A stretch of 64,000 nt of DNA from the NCBI RefSeq assembly GCF_050896395.1, contig NZ_JBPBBA010000011.1, positions 1 through 64,000 of the forward strand, read 5' to 3'. The position numbers and the translations under genes are program-made. The notes below the pieces were generated by a model. That model searched no databases. It saw only the letters and a list, made by a program, of their open reading frames with translations, and was not told the DNA's origin. Shown in pieces: positions 34,547-42,055 of the stretch; the stretch's first letter is position 1; each line of letters starts with the position of its first letter. The DNA comes from Nioella aestuarii. Its GTDB lineage: Bacteria; Pseudomonadota; Alphaproteobacteria; Rhodobacterales; Rhodobacteraceae.

Positions 34547-34864
34547 ATGCTGGCCATTTCCACCCACAAGGTCGCACAGATCATCCTGATGGGACACGAA
34601 CTCGACCGAGCGGAAGGAGAGCTGCGTGGGTTTCTTGAAACCCTGAACGAAGATGAGCAGGCCGAGGTTGTCGCTGTCATGTGGATCGGGCGCGGCAGTT
34701 TTGAGGTTGAAGATTTTGCCGAGGCACTGGCGACCGCACGGGCGGAGGCGACGACGCCAACGGCAGATTATCTCATCGGTACACCACATCTTTCGGATCA
34801 CCTGGAAGCAGGGCTGGAGGCGCTAGGTGTCGACCCGTCCGAGGCGGAAGAAGATCTGCTATAA
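34547..34864 (+). CDS. DUF3775 protein
   Basis: This 105-residue acidic cytosolic protein matches DUF3775 (KVAQIILMGHELD, LNEDEQAEVVAVMWIGRG, PHLSDHLEAGLEALG). The family has no known function and is common in alphaproteobacteria. It follows the SDR gene on the same strand and converges on the saccharopine-dehydrogenase-type gene. Confidence 0.85.
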   Translation: MLAISTHKVAQIILMGHELDRAEGELRGFLETLNEDEQAEVVAVMWIGRGSFEVEDFAEALATARAEATTPTADYLIGTPHLSDHLEAGLEALGVDPSEAEEDLL

Positions 34865-34884
34865 AAAAGGGGCCCGAAGGCCCC
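34863..34884 (-). terminator. terminator of the saccharopine operon
   Basis: GGGGCC (34869-34874), CGAA, GGCCCC (34879-34884). On the minus strand six T follow, an efficient terminator for the operon ending at 34889; the plus strand has no T-tract. Confidence 0.8.
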
Positions 34885-34888
34885 CTGC

Positions 34889-36028
34889 TTATTGGTGATC
34901 GACGATTGCCAGATGTTGCGCCAGATCGGCGACAACGCCCATCCATTCGCGTACCAGCATCAAGTCTGACGGCGCGGCGGAAACACCGGCCCCGATGCGA
35001 CCCGCCAGAACCGCCTCAACTGCGAGCGACACCGGGACAGAGACCAGACGTGCCATTGCGGTTCCGTGATCGTCGCCCCAGGCATCCATCGCATAGGTCT
35101 TGTGCCAGACGGTCTGACCGTCCTGCTCTGCCTTGAGCGACACGCAGAGAACCACGCGGTCTGGCTCGCCCTCATCATAGGCGTTCTCGGTCCAGAACTG
35201 ATCGGACATTTCCTTCAGCCGGGCATCCCCTTCGGGGTCCTGCAACGTCTCGATCTCACGGAAGACCGGGGTCCAGGCGTCCTTCCAGCCGTTCAATCGC
35301 AATGTGCCGCGCACGAAGGTGTCGACAGTCCAATCCGCGTCAAAGCCATATTCTGTCATGAAGGGCAGGGAGTCGCGATTGGGATAGACCTCGAAGCTTT
35401 CCGGCGTGGGAAGCGGGGCCTCGTAGCTGGAAATCGCGTCCCATGGGCGGGTCACGATCTTTTCGGCGCCTCCGGCCAATGACTTCGACGGCGACCGCAG
35501 CGCCTTCAGCACGCCAAGGGGCGACCAGCTGAACTTGTAGCGGAAGGGGTTGGGAATTTTAGGGATGCCGCCGCAATAGCTTATGAAGCTATGGGTGTTG
35601 GCCGGGTCAAACGCATCGGACGACCGGTAGTCAGCCACCAGCGCATGGGCCATCAGATGGTCGATGCCCGGGTCGAGACCCACCTCATTGACCAGTGCCA
35701 GCCCCGCCTCTTTCGCTTTCGCATCCAGCGCCCGCATCTCGGGCGCGATGTACGAGGAGGACACAAAATGCGCGCCCTTGGTAATGCACAGCTCGGCCAG
35801 CGGAACATGCCAGTCTCCGGGCAGCATCGACACGGCCACGTCGCCGGGTTGCAGTGCCGCGCCGATCGCGTCGAGGTCGAAGACCCGGATGTCCTTGGTC
35901 AAATCACCCACGGCCTCTTCGGCCTTGGCAATCGTCCGGTTCCACACCACAACGGGCTGGCCCGCTTCGATCAGCCTGCGCAGGCCAGGGATGGCCGACA
36001 GGCCGGTTCCGCACCAATGGATCGTCAT
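34889..36028 (-). CDS. saccharopine dehydrogenase (glutamate-forming type)
   Basis: This 379-residue dehydrogenase is of the LYS9-like family. The Rossmann start is MTIHWCGTGLSAIPGLRR, and the substrate domain has NEVGLDPGIDHLMAHAL and ISYCGGIPKIPNPFRYKFSWSP. Family enzymes convert saccharopine to glutamate and aminoadipate semialdehyde. It lies 25 bases after the LYS1-type gene, so the two enzymes form a split LKR/SDH pair for lysine catabolism, known in roseobacters. The ATG at 36028 has the typical N-terminus; longer readings have no homology. Confidence 0.88.
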   Translation of the reverse strand: MTIHWCGTGLSAIPGLRRLIEAGQPVVVWNRTIAKAEEAVGDLTKDIRVFDLDAIGAALQPGDVAVSMLPGDWHVPLAELCITKGAHFVSSSYIAPEMRALDAKAKEAGLALVNEVGLDPGIDHLMAHALVADYRSSDAFDPANTHSFISYCGGIPKIPNPFRYKFSWSPLGVLKALRSPSKSLAGGAEKIVTRPWDAISSYEAPLPTPESFEVYPNRDSLPFMTEYGFDADWTVDTFVRGTLRLNGWKDAWTPVFREIETLQDPEGDARLKEMSDQFWTENAYDEGEPDRVVLCVSLKAEQDGQTVWHKTYAMDAWGDDHGTAMARLVSVPVSLAVEAVLAGRIGAGVSAAPSDLMLVREWMGVVADLAQHLAIVDHQ

Positions 36029-36053
36029 GTCACGGCTCTCCTTGTCTGGGCGC

Positions 36054-37097
36054 TCAGCCCACATGCTTGTCAAATTCGGCTTTTGCCCGCGCCCAGACCC
36101 CGCTTTCAATGTCGGTAAGCGTCAGCAGAGAGGGCAGAAGCTGCGCCGCGTAGTCCTGAGAGGATTCCACCGGCAGCATCGAGGGCAGGTTGTCGATGGC
36201 CATCACGTCCATCGGGGGCGTGTCGTGAACGCGCAGGACGGGCGCAGCCCACGTTGTTGCACGATCATAGACCGGAACCGGGTTGTAGTCGCTGTCAGGG
36301 TCGCAGGCGACGTCCCCGATGACAGTCAGGTTGCGCGGTTGCGCCAGCGCCTCGCGCGGGACGAAGACCGGCGTACCAGGGCGCGCGAGGATGCAGTTGA
36401 AGAAGATGTCATGGTCGAGGATCTCGGGGAACGGCCCGCCGCTGGCGGTTTCTGCGATATCCCATTTGGTGACACACATCCCCATGGCCTCGCACAGATC
36501 GGCCGCACCGGTGCCGACACGGCCAAGCGCGCCGATCACCATGGCGCGGGGCGCGGTCAGACCGGCCATGCCCTCCGCCAGATCGGCCAATAGCGCATCC
36601 TTGCCGGGATAGGCCCCAACGGGTGGGCAGATGTCGCCAGATTGTTGCGCAATCCAAGCTTTCAGGGAAACCGCTGCGCCCGCGAACCCGGCCCAGTAGC
36701 CGAAGGCGGCGACGCGGCGGCCGTCCTCATTCACCAGGTATTCCAGATCGTATAGCGTGCCGCCCCCTGCCTTGAACCGATCCAGCAGCGCGCGGCCCGA
36801 AAACTGCCCCTTGAAGGCGTGACCGAACATGATGTGGCGATGCGGAAGGGGTGTGCCGTCCTCGGGCAGTTCTTTGAGACCAAAGATAATCGCGTCAGAG
36901 GGCGCGTCGGGCCAGCTGTTTTCCGGCGCGATCTCGGCCCCGGCTTCGGCATAACCTGTCAAGCCGGCCGCACGGACCGAGCTTTCCTCGACCGTCACCC
37001 GGATGCCTGCCGCGATCAGGGCGCGAACGCCCTCTGCCGTCACTCCGGCGCGTTCCTCGTTCGGGCGCTGTTCGGCGCGAACCCAAAGATGTGTCAT
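36054..37097 (-). CDS. saccharopine dehydrogenase (lysine-type, LYS1/LKR-like)
   Basis: This 347-residue protein has the alanine dehydrogenase/PNT-type fold of LYS1 (MTHLWVRAEQRPNEERAGVT, HIMFGHAFKGQ, DLEYLVNEDGRRVAAFGYWAGFAGAAVS). The C-terminal Rossmann part contains AMVIGALGRVGTGA. In lysine catabolism it would join lysine and 2-oxoglutarate to saccharopine. It lies between a histidine-phosphatase gene (14 bases upstream) and the partner dehydrogenase, giving a likely three-gene operon. The direction in vivo is inferred from known bacterial pairs. Confidence 0.87.
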   Translation of the reverse strand: MTHLWVRAEQRPNEERAGVTAEGVRALIAAGIRVTVEESSVRAAGLTGYAEAGAEIAPENSWPDAPSDAIIFGLKELPEDGTPLPHRHIMFGHAFKGQFSGRALLDRFKAGGGTLYDLEYLVNEDGRRVAAFGYWAGFAGAAVSLKAWIAQQSGDICPPVGAYPGKDALLADLAEGMAGLTAPRAMVIGALGRVGTGAADLCEAMGMCVTKWDIAETASGGPFPEILDHDIFFNCILARPGTPVFVPREALAQPRNLTVIGDVACDPDSDYNPVPVYDRATTWAAPVLRVHDTPPMDVMAIDNLPSMLPVESSQDYAAQLLPSLLTLTDIESGVWARAKAEFDKHVG

Positions 37098-37111
37098 GTC
37101 GGCTCCTCCGG

Positions 37112-37771
37112 TCAAAGATGGGTGCGGGCAAACTGCCGTTCCGGGTGTTCCAGATGCGGCAGGGCGTTGAATTGCGTCAACGCCAGCGAGCCACGCAGCG
37201 GCAGCCAGCGGCTGAGCGAGGTATTCTCCACCGCCAGGCAGGCACGGGCATAGCCCATCATGTCCAGCCCAAGCGTGATTCGCATCGCCATGCCGATAAC
37301 CCCGCCGGACGTGACGACCATCACCCGGCCATCGCCAGCACCGACGTCTTCCAAAGCGTCGTGCACGCGGGTTTCGAACGCTTCGAAGGTTTCGGGTGTG
37401 TTGTCGATCTCTCCTGCCTGCCATGCGGAGAACAGGCGCGGCAGATGGTCGGTGAAATCCTCTCGGTCTTCGGGAATCGGCACGCCGTGCTGATCACGGT
37501 AGAGCGTGGCCAGTGTGAAAAACTCCATCTCGTTGAAGCGCTCGTCGATCTGCGGTTCGGCATGGCCTGCAAGCCCGATGGCCGCGGCCGTTTCGCGGTG
37601 CCGCCGTAACGTGCCTGACACCAGCCGCGGAAAATGTTCTCCGGTGCGCGCCAGATGCTCTCCCAACCACCGTGCCTGTTGAGTGCCAAGCTCGCTTAGC
37701 CGGTCATAGCTATCTTCATCGCGCGCTTCGGTATTGGCCTGACCGTGGCGCACGAGGGTGATGTAGGACAT
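37112..37771 (-). CDS. histidine phosphatase family protein
   Basis: This 219-residue member of the phosphoglycerate mutase-like family has the catalytic RHG motif at the start (ITLVRHGQANTEA) and a second His/Glu region (VVTSGGVIGMAM). The histidine in the usual SHG motif is replaced by Ser-Gly, so the second catalytic His is absent at that place. The substrate is unknown. It heads the operon with the two saccharopine dehydrogenases. It may be a house-cleaning phosphatase or a non-catalytic variant. Confidence 0.8.
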   Translation of the reverse strand: MSYITLVRHGQANTEARDEDSYDRLSELGTQQARWLGEHLARTGEHFPRLVSGTLRRHRETAAAIGLAGHAEPQIDERFNEMEFFTLATLYRDQHGVPIPEDREDFTDHLPRLFSAWQAGEIDNTPETFEAFETRVHDALEDVGAGDGRVMVVTSGGVIGMAMRITLGLDMMGYARACLAVENTSLSRWLPLRGSLALTQFNALPHLEHPERQFARTHL

Positions 37772-37840
37772 AGGTTTTTCCTCGCGCAGTCTGACCCCCG
37801 CTTAGGACGTCACGGCGCGGGAGGAAAGGGGCGAAGCGTC

Positions 37841-38002
37841 TCAGAGCCCGATACTGGCGCGGATCGTGGGAAGAGCTCCGGCAGCAATCAAGCCAACGGC
37901 GGCCCCGATGCCAAGGCGGATCATCGGGCGACCAAGGTTCGGCCCGGCAAGGCCCAAAAGGCCACACACCACAGCGTAAAAGGCAAGCGTTACAGGGTCC
38001 AT
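37841..38002 (-). CDS. 53-residue two-helix membrane protein
   Basis: The gene is shorter than most gene-finder limits. The ATG at 38002 opens 53 codons encoding two hydrophobic helices (TLAFYAVVCGLLGLAG and IRLGIGAAVGLIAAGALP) with the link PNLGRPM. The amphipathic pattern and clean codon use favour a real gene. It is divergent from the amidase at 38040 and sits 70 bases upstream of the histidine-phosphatase gene on the same strand, so it may be the operon's first gene. The function is unknown. Confidence 0.6.
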   Translation of the reverse strand: MDPVTLAFYAVVCGLLGLAGPNLGRPMIRLGIGAAVGLIAAGALPTIRASIGL

Positions 38003-38039
38003 GACTGGACGATAGCACAAAACGGGCTAGGAATGGGAT

Positions 38040-39254
38040 ATGGCACAGGTATTTGACATCGATTCCACACGCTTTCTGGCCGACCTTCACCATCTCCGCA
38101 GTTTTGGCGCAGAGGGAACGGGTGTGGTGCGGCCCGCGTTTTCACCGGCGGATGTGGCCGCGCGAACATGGCTTTCTGCCCGTATGGAAGAAGCTGGTCT
38201 AACCCCTCATATGGATCCGGCCGGCAATCTCTTCGGACTGGTCGATGGCCCGTCGCTGCTGATCGGATCGCATTCCGATTCTCAGCCCGAGGGTGGCTGG
38301 CTCGATGGGGCGCTGGGTGTGATCATGGGGCTTGAGATAGCCCGCGCAGCGCGTGAGGCCGGCGGACCAGCCATTTCCTGTGTCAGCTTTCAGGATGAGG
38401 AAGGCCGTTACGGAGCTCTGACCGGCAGCGATATCTGGTCAGGCAGCACCACCTTGGCCGAGGCAGACACGTTCCGAGCTACCGATGGTCAAAGCTTTGC
38501 CGAGGCCCGCGCCACGGTTGCCCATATGGCAAGGCCCGATTTCGTGGACCCGGAACGGTTCACAGGATTCCTGGAATGCCATATCGAACAGGGCCCCGTT
38601 CTGGATCAGGTTGGTGAAGCGGTTGGGGTTGTGACTTCGATTGTTGGCCTCAGGCAATTGCAGGTCACTGTCAGAGGCAAGCAAAACCACGCGGGCACAA
38701 CGCCCATGGCGATACGAAGGGATGCGTTTCAGGGCGCGGTGCGGATCGCAACGCTGCTGAATGACCGGTTCCGCAACTTGGTGACGCCTCAGACCGTCTG
38801 GACCATCGGGCATATGCGGTTGTCACCGAATGCGTCGTCCATTGTTCCGGGCAAGGCGGTGTTCACAATTCAATGGCGTGATGGCGATGTCGAACGGCTG
38901 GACAGGATGGAACGGGTGATCGATTCCGTGCTGCTGGAGGTTGAGAACGGCACAGGGCTGAACATCACTGCTGATCGTCTGCGCAACGATCTGGTACCGG
39001 TGCCGATGGATGCCCGAATGCAAGAGGCGCTGTCGAGGGCAGCCGGTCAGATCGCACCTGGAAAGTGGCGGTCTATGCCTTCTGGCGCCTTGCACGATGC
39101 CTCCAACCTGTCGCGGATGATGCCTGTCGGGATGCTGTTCGTTCCGTCCATCGGCGGAATCAGCCATGATTTCGCGGAAGATACCGACGAGGCCGATCTT
39201 GTGACCGGCCTCAAGGTTCTGGCCCGCGCGGCGGGGGATCTCGCCCCGGGCTGA
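38040..39254 (+). CDS. M20-type amidase (N-carbamoyl-amino-acid hydrolase family)
   Basis: This 404-residue zinc-dependent hydrolase has LIGSHSDSQPEGGWLDGALG (metal ligands His and Asp), QDEEGRYG (glutamates), and LECHIEQGPVLD. A lid domain contains GKQNHAGTTPMAIRRDA. This group includes carbamoyl-amino-acid hydrolases, ureidoglycolate and allantoate hydrolases; which one applies is not clear. It is cytoplasmic. The gene is transcribed alone, with a 26-base gap to the convergent DUF1330 gene. Confidence 0.88.
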   Translation: MAQVFDIDSTRFLADLHHLRSFGAEGTGVVRPAFSPADVAARTWLSARMEEAGLTPHMDPAGNLFGLVDGPSLLIGSHSDSQPEGGWLDGALGVIMGLEIARAAREAGGPAISCVSFQDEEGRYGALTGSDIWSGSTTLAEADTFRATDGQSFAEARATVAHMARPDFVDPERFTGFLECHIEQGPVLDQVGEAVGVVTSIVGLRQLQVTVRGKQNHAGTTPMAIRRDAFQGAVRIATLLNDRFRNLVTPQTVWTIGHMRLSPNASSIVPGKAVFTIQWRDGDVERLDRMERVIDSVLLEVENGTGLNITADRLRNDLVPVPMDARMQEALSRAAGQIAPGKWRSMPSGALHDASNLSRMMPVGMLFVPSIGGISHDFAEDTDEADLVTGLKVLARAAGDLAPG

Positions 39255-39280
39255 ACGCTTCGCGCCGGGGCCGATCCCTA

Positions 39281-39562
39281 TCACCCAATCAGCAGAATTT
39301 CCGAGTCTCCCGCAGCATTCCGCTTTGCGTGGATCGGTGCAAGATCGGGGTCGTTGATCCAGCCAAGCGCCGCATCCCGATCCGGGAATGACAGCAGCGC
39401 CATCATGTTCGGTGCAGGGCCGTCGCCCTCCAAAAGCGTCGGGTTTGGTGAGGCCGTGACAACTGCGCCGCCGTGGCGGGACAAGGCATCGGCGGCCTGA
39501 GCGCGGTAGGCGGCCAGCATCTCGGGATCTGTGACAGTCATTTTGGCAATCGCGTGAATCAT
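39281..39562 (-). CDS. DUF1330 protein
   Basis: This 93-residue protein has a dimeric ferredoxin-like fold of the DUF1330 family (IHAIAKMTVTDPEMLAAYRA, MMALLSFPDRDAALGWINDP). Members are stress or metabolism-related with no fixed activity. It is divergent from a LysR-type regulator, 98 bases away, which is a plausible controller. Confidence 0.83.
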   Translation of the reverse strand: MIHAIAKMTVTDPEMLAAYRAQAADALSRHGGAVVTASPNPTLLEGDGPAPNMMALLSFPDRDAALGWINDPDLAPIHAKRNAAGDSEILLIG

Positions 39563-39660
39563 GTTCGCTTTCCTGTGTTGCGTTGATGGACACAAGATGG
39601 ACTGTCCCTAACCAAGCGAAAACGCGTGATTTATCCTACACAATATGCGAATACGCATGT

Positions 39661-40530
39661 ATGGTGAATTGGGACGATCTGCGCACCGTGCTGGCCCTTG
39701 TCCGGCATCGCACCCTTGCCGGGGCGGGGACGGCGCTTGGCCTGAACTACACCACTGTGGCGCGGCGGATCAGCCGGGCTGAGGAGGCACTTGGCACAGT
39801 GCTGTTTGATAGGCTGGCCGATGGCTATGTTCCGACCGAGGCAGCGTTGGCCGTGGCGCGCAATGCCGAACGGATGGAACTGGCCGAGTTTGACCTGACC
39901 CGAGAGGTTGCAGCGCGCGATGAAACACTTGCTGGTCAGTTGGTGATCACCGCCCCGCAATTGCTGATCGGTCCCTATCTCGCCCCGATCATGGCGCAGT
40001 TTTCACAAGCGCATCCCGAGGTGGAACTGGTCGTCCGCGCCACGAATGAACTGCTGGACCTGACCCGACGCGAGGCCGACCTCGCGATCCGCATCAGCCG
40101 CGATCCAGGTGATGACCTGATGGGGTTGCGGCTTGCGGAACAGCAGACCGCCAGCTTCGCCTCACCCGATCTGGCCGCACAGATTGCAGAAGCCCCCCAG
40201 ATGCAGATTCCATGGGTCAGTTTCGTGTCCATGACAACGCCACCAAAGGTGTCACTGGAAGCCTACCCCAATGCCTATATCCGCATGAAGTTCGATGATG
40301 TGGTGCCAGTGATCGGTGCCGCACGAGAGGGGCTTGGCGTCGCACGGTTGCCCATGTTCATCGGACGCAGAGAGCCGGGTCTGGTGCAGGTTCCCCTCCT
40401 GCCGCCGCAGCCTTATGCCGATATTTGGCTTGTCGGGCACAAGGATGTATGGCGGGCGGCCAAGCCCCGCGCGTTCCGGGACATGCTGGTCCCCTATTTC
40501 AGGGCAAGGCGCGGGGATTTCGTGGCCTAG
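39661..40530 (+). CDS. LysR-family regulator
   Basis: This 289-residue regulator has an N-terminal winged helix (DLRTVLALVRHRTLAGAGTAL, TTVARRISRAE) and an inducer domain (DLAIRISRDPGDDLMG). It is of the short-linker group often controlling a divergent gene, here the DUF1330 gene. The ATG at 39661 is the first well-placed start. The ligand is unknown. Confidence 0.9.
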   Translation: MVNWDDLRTVLALVRHRTLAGAGTALGLNYTTVARRISRAEEALGTVLFDRLADGYVPTEAALAVARNAERMELAEFDLTREVAARDETLAGQLVITAPQLLIGPYLAPIMAQFSQAHPEVELVVRATNELLDLTRREADLAIRISRDPGDDLMGLRLAEQQTASFASPDLAAQIAEAPQMQIPWVSFVSMTTPPKVSLEAYPNAYIRMKFDDVVPVIGAAREGLGVARLPMFIGRREPGLVQVPLLPPQPYADIWLVGHKDVWRAAKPRAFRDMLVPYFRARRGDFVA

Positions 40531-40589
40531 CAGAACCGCCTTGTCTTTGGCTGTTCCTTTGAGCACGCTGATTATCCCTTGATTTATGG

Positions 40590-40603
40590 ATGCCATACGG
40601 CAT
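40590..40603 (+). promoter_or_regulatory. inverted repeat upstream of exported coiled-coil gene
   Basis: ATGCC (40590-40594), ATAC, GGCAT (40599-40603) is a 14-bp inverted repeat 33 bases before the start of the exported protein gene. A short operator is possible. Confidence 0.35.
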
Positions 40604-40635
40604 TTCTACGCCGGTTATTAACCAAAGGACAAATC

Positions 40636-41343
40636 ATGAAGCCTACCCCCCTGATCGCCGCTTTCATCGGTGCTCTCAGCATGACGCAAGCAGCGCAGGC
40701 CGACATATTTTCGCAAACCTCCACCTTTTCCGGTGACCTTTGCGCCACCGATGTGGATGGCGCGGGGGACTATGACGACTGCGCGACCATCGCGGGGAAT
40801 ACCGGGGTGCGCGGAGTTTATGACTTCGTTCTGACCGGCCTGAATCCTGATGCACAAGGCGACGTGACGATCCGGCTGACATCGCCGGATGCGGATCTCT
40901 TTGCCGATCCCGGTGCGAACAACCCGAATGAAAGGTTTCGTCTTCTGATCGAGGGGGCGAATTTCGGGCTTCTGTTCGACGGTTCTGAAGCAGATGAGGC
41001 GCGGGTCAATGCCAGTCTGGCGGCCAGCGTGCAGCAGAATATCATCGGTGCCACCGGCTCTGCATCTGCCCTCGATCTTAGCTTTGACCTGCCACGCACC
41101 GCTATTGCGCCCTTCCTTCAGGATGGAGAACTGATTGTCCGGCTCGATTTCCGGGAAGACGGCAATATCAACCGCTTCGCCGACCCCACAGTGACCGTAA
41201 GCTATGAAGTGCCCGATGCCATGCCCGCGCCGGAATTGGCCGGATTGGCGGCAGAGGTCGCACAGCTAAGAGCGGTGGTGGAGCGGCAGACACAGGTCAT
41301 CGAAGATCTGACGCGCGCGATTGAGGCATTGCAGAGCCGCTAA
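40636..41343 (+). CDS. exported beta-sandwich protein with C-terminal coiled coil
   Basis: This 235-residue protein has a Sec signal peptide (about 1-22, ending AAQA) and a beta-rich domain with a Cys pair (DLCATDVD, YDDCATIAG). A Pro-rich hinge (VPDAMPAPE) leads to a C-terminal coiled coil of about 40 residues (LAAEVAQLRAVVERQTQVIEDL). The body resembles bacterial secreted beta domains of PEP-CTERM-type genes, but no C-terminal sorting signal follows. The coiled coil may oligomerise it. The function is unknown. Confidence 0.65.
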   Translation: MKPTPLIAAFIGALSMTQAAQADIFSQTSTFSGDLCATDVDGAGDYDDCATIAGNTGVRGVYDFVLTGLNPDAQGDVTIRLTSPDADLFADPGANNPNERFRLLIEGANFGLLFDGSEADEARVNASLAASVQQNIIGATGSASALDLSFDLPRTAIAPFLQDGELIVRLDFREDGNINRFADPTVTVSYEVPDAMPAPELAGLAAEVAQLRAVVERQTQVIEDLTRAIEALQSR

Positions 41344-41353
41344 CGGGCGCCGT

Positions 41354-42055
41354 TCAATCCCACTTCACATCGCCAAGGAAGATATAGCCCGCGCCATAGA
41401 TCGTCTTGATCAGGCGTGGGTTCTTTGGGTCTTCCTTCAACTTGGTGCGCAAGCGGGAAATGCGGACATCCATGGCCCTGTCAAAGCTTTCACCTGCTGC
41501 ACCGCCCAAAGCCTCTTGCATCTGCTGGCGGCTGATCAGGCGCTTGGGGCTGTCAAGGAAGAGGCGCAGAACCTCGCCCTCCGCATGGGAAAAGCTAACC
41601 TCCTCACCGGCTTCGTCTTCCATCACGTAGCGATCGAAATAGGCTGTCCATCCTTCGAAACGGGCGATGTCTGACTGGGCCGGGCGGCTGCGCGTGTCGC
41701 GCAGGCGGGCGCGGACACGAGCCACGACCTCGGCGGGATCGAAGGGTTTGATGATGTAATCATCGGCCCCCAGTTCCAGCCCGGTCACACGGTCCTGCAC
41801 CTGCGCACGGCCCGAGATGATGATGATCGACGCACCCGATTCAAGCGCCAGCCGGTGCACAACGGCCAAGCCATCGCGATCCGGCAATCCAAGATCGACA
41901 AGGCACACATCCGGCGTTGTCTTGCGCAAAGCCGCCTCGAACTCGGTCGCGCGTGAATAGGCTGCTGTGCGGAACCCGGCCTCGGTCAATGCCTCCGAGA
42001 GCATCAGCCGGATTTGGGGTTCGTCATCCAGAATGGTGACCAGCGGTTCGCTCAT
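41354..42055 (-). CDS. OmpR-family response regulator
   Basis: This 233-residue regulator has an N-terminal receiver domain with DDE near the start (LDDEPQIR) and the phospho-acceptor Asp in CLVDLGLPD. The Lys is in IIKPFDP. A C-terminal winged helix contains ISRLRTKLKEDPKNPRLIKTIYGAGYIF. The ATG overlaps the stop of the hybrid kinase gene by 4 bases, so the two are partners. Target genes are probably the divergent acyl-CoA ligase-transporter operon, where a 10-bp direct repeat lies. Confidence 0.92.
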   Translation of the reverse strand: MSEPLVTILDDEPQIRLMLSEALTEAGFRTAAYSRATEFEAALRKTTPDVCLVDLGLPDRDGLAVVHRLALESGASIIIISGRAQVQDRVTGLELGADDYIIKPFDPAEVVARVRARLRDTRSRPAQSDIARFEGWTAYFDRYVMEDEAGEEVSFSHAEGEVLRLFLDSPKRLISRQQMQEALGGAAGESFDRAMDVRISRLRTKLKEDPKNPRLIKTIYGAGYIFLGDVKWD

